Source: a virus. From it: a stretch of 27,285 nt of DNA. The DNA is taken from positions 1 to 27,285 of the IMG/VR virus record IMGVR_UViG_3300020179_000145; one strand, 5' to 3'. The notes beneath the pieces were generated by a model. That model was not told the origin of the DNA, made no database searches, and saw only the letters and a program-made list of their open reading frames with translations. Of the stretch, positions 19,201 through 26,300 are shown piece after piece; the first letter of the stretch is position 1; each line of letters begins with the position of its first letter. Made by a program: the position numbers and the translations under genes.

Positions 19201-21408
19201 TACTGTAGCACCACTTTCATCTCTGACTGTTTCACCTGATAAAAATCTACCAGAGAGAGTTTTGACATACAATAAATTACCAACACTATAAACTCCAGAC
19301 GGAGACCCCTCTACAACGCCGTATGCGCCACTGTTTAGTCCATAGACGTATGTTCCTTCATTAAAAGATGTTAGACCCGTTGGAGCGGTTTCTAGAGTAA
19401 TCTTTGTAAAGAATGCGGGATCAAAATATGAAAAACCAAAAGTAGTGTTATAAGCAGATGATCCGCCTGAAAGACGACCCTTAGATAAAACAATGTCTGA
19501 ATCTGGATTAAATCCAGATCCTCTTTTTTGTAGATAAAAATTACTTGGCTTAACAGTTCCAATTACAGGAGTTTGCGTTTGTCTATAATCAACAATAAAT
19601 CCAAACTCAGTAGTATCATTTTGTGCGGTGCTTTCAGATAAAAATATTTTTCTCTTATATCCGCTATCTCCATTATCGTATTCAAGCATTAATAATTCTA
19701 ACTCATCCTTATTTCCAATAACTGTCAACTCTAAAAATTGAACTGAGACAGATGGATTAATAAGTGGTTTATTTACAGTTGCGTATGAAATTGATTTTAT
19801 TGTTCCAGTAGAAGTTGGAGATCCCACATCACTTCTGGATTTGATAAAATACAAAGTTCCAATAAGATTTTGGAATGTCCCATCAGTAATTGAACCAATT
19901 AAAGTTGTTGTATTTGTTACTTGAATTGTAATAGTTTTTATTCCGTCGTTCGGACCAAGAATCAATCCTCTTCTATTTAAAGTTTGTCGATGAGCGGTAG
20001 TTAATTCTGTATTATTCAATCCAATAGATCCATCATTAAAAGTAGAATATAGAAATACTTCTGGATAAGCAGTAAGATCAGATCCTTCTTTGTTTAATGG
20101 AACACTTCCATAAACGTTCGTAAGATTAAAAGTTGGAAGTCCTTTGGTTTTGATTGTTACATTATCACTACTGAGACTTGCTCTTGCCTTGTTAATTACT
20201 TTATATTTTGTTTCTTTATTAACAATTTCATATCCTTTTACATAGGCTTTTCCTGGACCAATACTAGCTATTAGTTTTTTAGTAGCATCGGTTTTTGAAA
20301 TTGTTGCGCCTGTTTGAGATTCTACGTCTGGATATGTGCCACCCGCACTTTCAGTGAAGATACCACTATTTCCATTTTTTTGTGCGTATTCTCTAACATC
20401 AATTGCAAATGTATCTACAACATAATCTCCACTCTCATCAAATGTTCTTCTAGCAAGAGTTTCTTCCAATAAATTATAACTTGTTGGAGATACTTTTTTC
20501 TGTACTACTCCTCTGAAAACTGTTAATAATTGAATAAAGTTTTTATCTGTAATTGCGTCTAGAGAAAATTCTTTTAATTTAAGAGAAATACTTAATCTAT
20601 GAGCTCCTGGTGATGTATAGTTAGATGATCCTATAGAATTATCATATAAAGACGCATCTTCTTCTGGAGTTACAATTTTTTCATTAATAACAAAACCAAC
20701 TTTTGCGGATGGTTTGTCGTAATATTCCTCAATAACCAACAATTGCTGGTCAGCACGAACAAAATATCCATTTACAAAATAAATTCCTTCTTCTACTTTT
20801 ACAGCAGAAGCATATCCCATTGCTGGACTTTGGAAATTTGTTTTTTCTTTTGTATCTGGATCTATAACATCAATACTAGTTGGTAAAACACTTCCATCAG
20901 TTCCTACTACTAGTAATGGTGTATTAACTCCATCGACAACTTCTAAAGTTTCTCCCTGCCTAAAAGTTTCTTCAGTTTTTGCATTACCACTAGTTAAATA
21001 ATTTACATATAAAGTATCAGCAGTTGTTTCAGTCGCTGTTTTTACTGCTAGAATAGTTCCAATAACTCCAGAGGTTAATCCAATAACTTGCCTGGATATT
21101 AATTGCTCAATATCATATTTTTTGTAAACAATATCATTTCCATCGTTTACTGCAACTTCAGATACAGAAGATAGCTTAACATAATCTAATTTTACATTAA
21201 GACCTACCTCTCCAGGTATAACCATTTCTCCTTGTTTGAAAGTATACTTACCAAAACTTTCAATTTGATTTTGGAGAATTGATTGTAACTGAGTTAATTC
21301 TCTTCCTTGAATAGAGTAACCAGGACGAAATAGAATTTTATAAAAATTCTTATTTGCATCAAAGTCTTCGTAGTAAGGACTTACATTAAGATTGGTCTTC
21401 TGTGGCAT
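13279..21408 (-). CDS. Giant DUF4815-type tail/baseplate structural protein (2709 aa)
   Basis: Residues 1-600 fit the DUF4815 family found in phage tail proteins: YYEDFDANKNFYKILFRPGY, then GRELTQLQSILQNQIESFGKY near residues 35-56, and later GPGKAYVKGYEI. Conserved blocks continue at about 1150-1260, including LKNVLDFRPKVDN. Near 1370-1400 is a predicted coiled coil (KLEKRIERLEYYTTLSILEQ). A block starting NPLAQTFKIENYSGG lies at about 1790-1855 and is typical of T4-like marine phage tail proteins. G-x-G-Y and SGA...V modules are embedded at about 690-800, 1950-2025 and 2400-2465. There is no signal peptide or membrane segment. A GAGGT ribosome site sits 3 bases before the ATG. The gene directly follows gp8 in the same direction, which suggests a large baseplate-peripheral or fibre-base protein. 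The biochemical role of DUF4815 is unknown to me. Confidence 0.93.
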   Translation of the reverse strand: MPQKTNLNVSPYYEDFDANKNFYKILFRPGYSIQGRELTQLQSILQNQIESFGKYTFKQGEMVIPGEVGLNVKLDYVKLSSVSEVAVNDGNDIVYKKYDIEQLISRQVIGLTSGVIGTILAVKTATETTADTLYVNYLTSGNAKTEETFRQGETLEVVDGVNTPLLVVGTDGSVLPTSIDVIDPDTKEKTNFQSPAMGYASAVKVEEGIYFVNGYFVRADQQLLVIEEYYDKPSAKVGFVINEKIVTPEEDASLYDNSIGSSNYTSPGAHRLSISLKLKEFSLDAITDKNFIQLLTVFRGVVQKKVSPTSYNLLEETLARRTFDESGDYVVDTFAIDVREYAQKNGNSGIFTESAGGTYPDVESQTGATISKTDATKKLIASIGPGKAYVKGYEIVNKETKYKVINKARASLSSDNVTIKTKGLPTFNLTNVYGSVPLNKEGSDLTAYPEVFLYSTFNDGSIGLNNTELTTAHRQTLNRRGLILGPNDGIKTITIQVTNTTTLIGSITDGTFQNLIGTLYFIKSRSDVGSPTSTGTIKSISYATVNKPLINPSVSVQFLELTVIGNKDELELLMLEYDNGDSGYKRKIFLSESTAQNDTTEFGFIVDYRQTQTPVIGTVKPSNFYLQKRGSGFNPDSDIVLSKGRLSGGSSAYNTTFGFSYFDPAFFTKITLETAPTGLTSFNEGTYVYGLNSGAYGVVEGSPSGVYSVGNLLYVKTLSGRFLSGETVRDESGATVKIAKENTISHFVVQNRGLGYSPGSTIIVNGLEFDPSKIQLFLSGDGRVYKALINNRAAVQTEYSQPPAVSVKIPTGASNPSAAAAVVPVLFRDTVVTYTPQNVKSVGCKFGSGNVNTFSADVVVDDQLLAEIKSVTDFTFFGSQGSDFVESTSFSADASTLLQQGDLIQFSDTANNLVRSIVQYATKPFGSAKTRIYLDTVLPGNVDNTSIVRLRPKLENPNSGTLLYSTGSKQVEKISAGGSDTKIKYYFRRDFVTVASASGGTITFAAQLPFGTQRFAAFTESNFVITILNPGSAPNIQTGDIIYVNPDAVQISSSTDSASGLTSGSITLQLPSTYFGTIPTNGTFPKLKLTATLEVSNAKPRLKTSVTNKRIIVASAGDRVIPFRGKDADDEVIDILSYSDAYKLRYVYEGTTTQPPEVDTAGNLVSGTDVSSRFTFDDGQRDTVYDVSRIVLKPGFEPTIGQLLIAFDYFEHSQGDFCTVDSYLHEDGVTEDEIPSFNSSVLGNIELKNVLDFRPKVDNSAIIAGFQDTASLAITTGKFSGSGSVIASTPAPDPNLEYTFSFSQVQYLDRIDGVFLNKKGEFFVKEGNSSLNPSKPDTIDDSIPLFYIYVPAYTKTGKDVRITPVDNRRYTMRDIGKLEKRIERLEYYTTLSILEQQALNMQVKDEIGLDRFKSGFFVDNFESHKVGNLASTDYQCSVDTQQSVLRPQSKEDSITLKEVNTRQDQRSVSGYQKSGNIITLPYSNLLLIGNSFASKKINPNPFVVIQYVGDGEVIPNIDHWYDQTVNPIVVDTNTSLFNIFLAKTNSQESFSSLYNSFIVNWVGTAPAFTSINSLGEVNSQQANSSVTSASISSSSNISPQNNDIAKGVQTKSVKGNIVSSALSFFTRSIAVKYVIRRLKPNTIVNVFLEGRNINRWVNPDLRFTGVAGNSSSAFNGQVVTDENGNASGIVLIPAGVPPRENATWTGDIDTIDYDTTGQEIRITTGVLTFRFTSSSTYSEKDKDSASTYAEVKFYATGILPENPSSIVSTKPAYFKSNEGVQIIDNNTANPLRPNPLAQTFKIENYSGGLFTTGLDLFFSSKSDNIPIKVYISDVISGKPGKNIVPGSEKVLTPNTFLKCYASGNVTITKGENVTGASSSASGPILKVIDKNGVEVIASTSNTFSLTNEQVYTLVLSNHNGKSFKENEDLNIPSVTLANAINGTSLKLTIAKNSGKLSDIKVKTTGQNYTSAILTIESPQLPGGAVATARIEVSNGKIYNAEISLPGFGYTEPPSVVVKGVGNGAGGCEMETFIEIDTPAVTMGVAVDTAGVTNSTIPTNFAFDYPVYLQNDTEYALVVETDSVDYQVWASKLGEIDIATSTVITTQPSLGSVYRSQNVDNWTEDLFEDLKFNLYRAKFDISRTAELLITNNNLGYEKLDTNPFETNASSNTNASSKLFKNNNGIVKVTHKNNGFETSGKSYVFFRSALETSGVTADILNNTLFQISNSGIDTYNITSISNASANSFGGGSDVYASYNRKFEILYPQIHYLTLTGTKLESSVKTTNIIPVDSSTTNYVSYSQTSDYEKTFLNETHYFTNQKVITSRINETLNNLTRSLTYKLQLSSTKDYLSPLIDLSSACVKLSTNRIEYASGQEDRFGRRDQIIEFYPVYQFQLTGNGTTAIQSNQTVKGKSTKATGTIAKISGSNVWVRVSTSQFFEKGEGVELGNQPTLTAVVIDSNPNQVFATIPDSSTIVARNPSSILQTYDNTITGKTVLWNNKTQELFVRNDAQPINNDFTGRIVDNPNYNRNSVVTSQAADIFRVGDIVKYPNQPNDEASFLQVGKVRYDDGIDFVPDNTSKNSSSIAKYVTKEVSISNPATSIDVRLTANIKDISNIQVLYRFKKASSQENFEDIDWIYFNTLGSPDTLEIASSENTISATTEKQSSYQEFKYSISNLPEFSSFAVKIVMKSVDPAYVPKIQDIRAVASF
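15340..15560 (-). repeat. Two G-x-G-Y-type modules in the DUF4815 protein
   Basis: Encodes TGQNYTSAILTIESP...GAVATARI followed by GFGYTEPPSVVVKGVGNGAG, again linked by a 'NGKIYNAEI' strand like those in the neighbouring fibres. Confidence 0.65.
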
Positions 21409-21411
21409 TGT

Positions 21412-21416
21412 ACCTC
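21412..21416 (-). promoter_or_regulatory. Ribosome binding site of the DUF4815 gene
   Basis: GAGGT on the minus strand, three bases before the ATG at 21408. It is the strongest Shine-Dalgarno match in the window and fixes the start of the 2709-residue protein. Confidence 0.65.
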
Positions 21417-21444
21417 GCCAATAATACTAGCATTCTCGTTGAAG

Positions 21445-21452
21445 TATTTAGC
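21445..21452 (-). promoter_or_regulatory. Late-promoter-like box GCTAAATA before the DUF4815 gene
   Basis: The minus strand reads GCTAAATA in the 58-base gap between gp8 and the DUF4815 gene, 36 bases before the ATG. It matches the last six positions of TATAAATA. The same eight bases occur at nearly the same distance before the long tail fibre gene, which supports function over chance. Confidence 0.45.
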
Positions 21453-21466
21453 GAAGTTTTGAAAGA

Positions 21467-23293
21467 TCAGAACTCAATAACTAACTTAATATCTTCAATC
21501 TGGTCAGGAGCACGGGTGATAAGTTTACGATTTTCTACGTAAATAACTTCACCCGAATTATTCGCAATTTCTGGGTTTGCTAAACCAGAGGTAAATGTTA
21601 ATCCACCAGAACTGCTAGAGAAAGATGTAACAACAGTTCCAGAAGCAGCAGATGAAGAACCAGTAATAGCATTAGATGCATTACTCTCAAATGCTCTTAC
21701 AACACCACTGTTTAGATGGAAATCAGTAGTTTGAATATACTTAAGAACTCCTGCAGTTGTAGAACCACTATCTAGTGTCCAGGAAACTACAGTACCAAAG
21801 GCAGTGCCTCCAGTTACTGTTTGTTGAATTGTTTCATCTGGAATGTAATCTGCTGTTGCTCCGCTAATCTTAATTGCTCTTAGACCAGATAGGGTATCAG
21901 CAGTAGAGAATGTAGTAGTACCATGGTTATATGGATCCTTTAGAATACCAATTCTACGGAAGTCGTTATCAACTGGGAAATCTCCTGAACCTTCCGAGTA
22001 CGTTAGACGAATATTCGTCATAACTCTCTTAGCATTTAGTTCAGATTCATGGTCCTTACCATGACCACCTAGAGGGGGAAGAATAGCTTCCAGAGCTCCT
22101 TTCCATCCAGATGGAGTGGCGACACCAGTTGTTAATCCTACATTACTGAATAGGTTACCATTACCTAAAAGAACATTTGCATAAGTATATCCAGATCCTC
22201 TTGCCTCGATAGAAGCACTAGTAATACCACCAGAAGAATTAGTAGCAAATTTGACAATACCACCAGTTCCATCTCCTTTGATTGAAGCATAAAGAGTTTG
22301 TGAGGCAGGAAGTCCAGAACCAGTATCTTCAATTAAAACAACATCAATTGCGCCAGCAACTGCGGCTGCTGTTACTGCTGTACGCGAAGGATTTGATGGA
22401 AGAACAATTGGTTTGAAATCTGAAGAAAGGAATCTTAGTACGTCATCAGTTGGAATAGTATACATATACTTCCAAATGTAACCAGCTCCAGTTGATTCTG
22501 TAAAAATGCCAGTTGAGGAAACATAACCAGCTGCTGTTGTGCTAGGCATTGTGGTTGCGTTTTGTCCAGTGGCAGCAGCGGGTGTTTGACCGTTATACAG
22601 ACACTTAAATACTTCATAATCAGTATTCATTACATAGAATTTAGCATCAGCAATTGAACTTGCTCCGTTGGCAGCTTGCTTTCCAATTTGACCACCAGTT
22701 GCTGCCGTAGCTGCGTAATCTGGTTTCCACATATCGTACTTTGGATTTGCTACTAGATCCCAATTGTAACGACGAATTACTGCTCTAGCAAATGTTTCAG
22801 TAATACGCTTGGCAGCAATAATTTCATCATAAATTACATTAAATTCGGTTAAGTTATCTAATGGAAGAGGTGGTATATCTTCTGTGGCATAACGATAAAC
22901 GCCAGTAACTGCTGTTGCGTTTGCCACAATTGTTGTACCATTATCTGCCGTTGAGGAAATTGTACTGCCAAATGGAGGGGTTGAATTAACACCATTGCTT
23001 CCAGAAACATCTGTCAGAAGGATCGCATTTGTGTAAACCGCCGCAACAGTTGCTTTAAATGCTGAAGCAGCATATTGAGCAGCGGTTGTGCCAACAAAGA
23101 TCTTATGCCCTACTGTAATAGCAACACTTCCTTTTGAAAATACTTCTAAGTATGCTCTCCAAGGTTGGGGACGCCCAACAAAGAAGTACATTCTAGTACG
23201 CTCGGAACCTGTATCCGTAGCACCTTCAGTTAGCGATTCTAAGAATTGTTTCGCGTTAAAAATTCTAAACTTATCAGAAATAATAGCAGCCAT
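21467..23293 (-). CDS. 8: Baseplate wedge protein gp8 homologue (608 aa)
   Basis: Homologue of T4 gp8, the dimeric wedge subunit that bridges other wedge proteins in the baseplate. Matches to T4 gp8 as I remember it occur in order: an N-terminal 'SDKFR' start; MYFFVGRPQPW (34-45) against T4 'FITFGRSEPW'; AVIRRYNWD (about 168-176) against 'AVIPRRDW'; GAGYIWKYMYTIPTD (about 268-282) against 'GDGYVWEYLFEIPPD'; a FRRIGILKDPY block (about 443-453) against 'FRQISIITNPL'; and the C-terminus SGEVIYVENRK...QIEDIKLVIEF (580-608) against 'SGEMIYMENRP...'. At 608 residues it is almost twice the 334 of T4 gp8. The extra length lies partly in a G-x-G-Y insert (about 328-382) and an SGA...V insert (about 487-570). 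A TATAAATA late box 34 bases upstream and a GGAA ribosome site support this start. Confidence 0.92.
   Translation of the reverse strand: MAAIISDKFRIFNAKQFLESLTEGATDTGSERTRMYFFVGRPQPWRAYLEVFSKGSVAITVGHKIFVGTTAAQYAASAFKATVAAVYTNAILLTDVSGSNGVNSTPPFGSTISSTADNGTTIVANATAVTGVYRYATEDIPPLPLDNLTEFNVIYDEIIAAKRITETFARAVIRRYNWDLVANPKYDMWKPDYAATAATGGQIGKQAANGASSIADAKFYVMNTDYEVFKCLYNGQTPAAATGQNATTMPSTTAAGYVSSTGIFTESTGAGYIWKYMYTIPTDDVLRFLSSDFKPIVLPSNPSRTAVTAAAVAGAIDVVLIEDTGSGLPASQTLYASIKGDGTGGIVKFATNSSGGITSASIEARGSGYTYANVLLGNGNLFSNVGLTTGVATPSGWKGALEAILPPLGGHGKDHESELNAKRVMTNIRLTYSEGSGDFPVDNDFRRIGILKDPYNHGTTTFSTADTLSGLRAIKISGATADYIPDETIQQTVTGGTAFGTVVSWTLDSGSTTAGVLKYIQTTDFHLNSGVVRAFESNASNAITGSSSAASGTVVTSFSSSSGGLTFTSGLANPEIANNSGEVIYVENRKLITRAPDQIEDIKLVIEF
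22150..22310 (-). repeat. G-x-G-Y-type module inserted in gp8
   Basis: Encodes GDGTGGIVKFATNSSGGITSA and GSGYTYANVLLGNG. The segment has no counterpart in T4 gp8 as I remember it, and it lies between the conserved YTIPTD and IRLTYS blocks. Confidence 0.6.
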
Positions 23294-23327
23294 TGGTTTT
23301 TCGTTCCGACGTGATTTGTGCCAAAGT

Positions 23328-23341
23328 TATTTATATTTATG
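23328..23341 (-). promoter_or_regulatory. T4-type late promoter, two overlapping boxes (CATAAATA/TATAAATA), before gp8
   Basis: On the minus strand this reads CATAAATATAAATA: a perfect T4 late box (23335-23328) overlapping a one-mismatch box (23341-23334). It lies in the 55-base gap before gp8, 34 bases before its ATG, so a start about 6 bases downstream would give a leader of roughly 28 bases. In T4 such boxes are read by host RNA polymerase carrying gp55 and gp33 with the gp45 clamp. Use in this phage is inferred. Confidence 0.75.
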
Positions 23342-23348
23342 TAGTTAT

Positions 23349-26300
23349 TTAGGTTATTTGGTGAGGAATGATTTCTGTACCTACACTTATAGAATTTGAA
23401 CCTCTAACGACGGTACAACCAGTAAATGTGATTAAAGTTTTACCCGTATATTGAACCACACCACCATTACCAGTAAATAAGTATCCACTAGTTGGGAAGT
23501 ATGTAGTGTTTCGTACAAACATTGTTGTACCAATTGTTCCAGGGTTTTGAGAAATAGTAGTAACTGGATTTTGAATTGATGGAGGAAGTAAATTAAAATA
23601 ATCTCCAGCTAAATTAAAACCAGATTTCCCTCTAAGTTCAAAATCTAGAATAGTCATAGTAGGATAATATAATCCAAATGCTTCTATCGTTAAAGCAGAA
23701 ACATCACATACTCCATCATCAAATGTTCCATTAAAATGACTTATAGTATGACCTACTCTAGATCTTTCATATGTTCCAATAAATGTAAGATCATCTAAAG
23801 ATATATTTTTAATTTGAACTATAGTGCCATCTCTTTGGATAACATGTTTTCCATAAATGGAATTATCTAATATTACAAATGACCCACTTCTTTGTAAAAT
23901 AGTATCATTCCAGAATAATGTTTCTTCAATAGAATCGACAATACCAGAATTTGGTACAAAAAGCAATACTTCAAATATTGTTGTATTTACTTTTGCTTCT
24001 GTCTTAATATCAAAAACTGTAGTAAAGTATTGATTGGATGATATTAATGATACAGATTGAATATCCGATAGAATTGTTTCTACTACTGTTGAAGTGGTAT
24101 ATGATATATTAGATATAGAGTTTACAACGCCATTTAATGTGATATCGATTACAATCTCTTTTTCTATAGAGGTGAGTGTAGTAGATGGAAGTTGTATTTC
24201 ATATCTTGTTATTGTATCAGACGCATTTATTGCTCCCAAACCGCCTTGTATAGTAACAAGTTGAGATGAAGATTCAATATAAGCTACACCACCATATACA
24301 GTAGAAATAGGATCTGGTATTTGTCTTACAAATGTTCCCGCCACCCATGCTTGTGGGGTTGTATCATACTCTCCTCTACTAACTCGTAAGAAACGATCAT
24401 TGATCTTTCTTAGATATCTTACTATTTCATTACCAACTAATAGATATCCATTTGACTTAAATTTACTGGTATCTGCAACGTAAATCACAGTTTCAGTAGC
24501 ACCAAGATCAACTTGTAAGAATGCGGCAGTTGCGTAGTAGTTTATATTTGATAGAGCATCATTTGGAATTAGATTTTCAAATGTTGTAGTTATTTCTCTA
24601 TTTGTAGTAATAATAGAACTAGAGATAATATCTTCAACTCTTCCAGATATTGTCGCAATTATTTCCGTAACATTATGAAAAGTATCAATTTTTTTAACGT
24701 CTTCAAAATTAGGAGTTGTTACTCTTAGTAGTTCAAATGCAAGACGTTGTAAATTTGTTCCTGCTTTACCTTGGAGTTGAATAATTGCTGTGATATATCT
24801 TTCAAGAGTTTCTGGACTAGAAAAGAATATAGAAGTAAAGGAATCTACACCAGAAACTTGGTTTCCTAATACATCAATATTTGAAAAAACTGCAAATCCA
24901 GCTCCAAACGCACCGTTAGAATCGATACCAAGATTAATAAGTGAAATACCAATATCGCGCTCATTTAAAATATCAAATCTTCTTGCTACAACTATTTTTG
25001 GTGCTTGCGTGTATCCAGACCCACCATCAAGTAAATCTACACTTATGACTTGACCTTTACTTACAAGAACATTTGCTCTTGCTCCGCCACCATTTCCATC
25101 TAATGGTATAAAATGTAATACTGGTGGAGTTTCATATTGATACGCTGTTGGCGGTGTTATAGGATCATAACTTCTTTGATTCCATGTAAGGGATACAACC
25201 TTTCCATTTTGAATACTCGCTACAACAGACAATCCCTCGCCTCTAGTAATTCCGTTGTAATTCTCAATATCTACAACTCCAAATAAGGAATTTGATACTT
25301 GATTGTCTGCTCTTTGTTCTTTACTTGTTACTATATTAGGAAGTCTTTTAATTTTCCTAAGTTTATCTTGCCCTTCTATAAGAATAGAATCATTATTAGA
25401 TAGACTTACAAATGGTCTTTTATATGTCTTACCAATAATTGTGCCAGACCATATTTGGTCTAGATCAGACAATAATAGTCTTCCATCATCATCAACTTCA
25501 TATGTAAGAGTAGCAGAGGATACATTTATAGAAGTATTAATATTATAAAAACTTTTTACAGCAAAATAAACTGGTTTTGATACATCAATAGATGCTTTAT
25601 TACCAAATACATCAAATTGTAAATTATTTCCAACGGCATACAAATTAGAAATCTCGCCAATCATTTGATATGTTAGATTAGCATTTAATTGATACGCATG
25701 GATCGGGGATCCAATTTTTTCTCCCATCCAAGAATACTTAATAAGATTTTCCAATCCAGAAGTTACAGTTATATTTGCTTTTGCTTTAGAGTAATATGTG
25801 TCTGGATTATAATCAAAAATATTTAATACTTGACCAATATCTCTTCCATACAAATATCTCATATCAATTTTCATTTCCTTCAAAATAGGAACATTGAAGA
25901 AAATATTTGGACCTGATACGGTATATGAATATCCTTTCCTTTGAAGAACACCATCTAAAAATACATATAGAAAATCTGGTTCCTCAACATTTTGAACTGT
26001 TTTATCTTCTACATCAAGAATTAAGAATGGTCCAGTTCTGATATTGTTAACTAAGTCGTAATCAATAGTAAGTCTCTTATAATTTCCAACACCAATACCA
26101 ATAACTTTTTCAACAGCAGTTGGTTCGCCAATGCTCTTGGCACCAAAATCTTGGTCCCAAATAGGAGCAACATCGAATATTATTTGATTTGGTATTGTAT
26201 CTCTATTGATGTAATAAGCATCATCTCCAGGATAAGTTTCTGTGTATTTTGGTCTTTGTAGTACAGCGTTAATAGTTAAAAACAGATCTTCATCAACATC

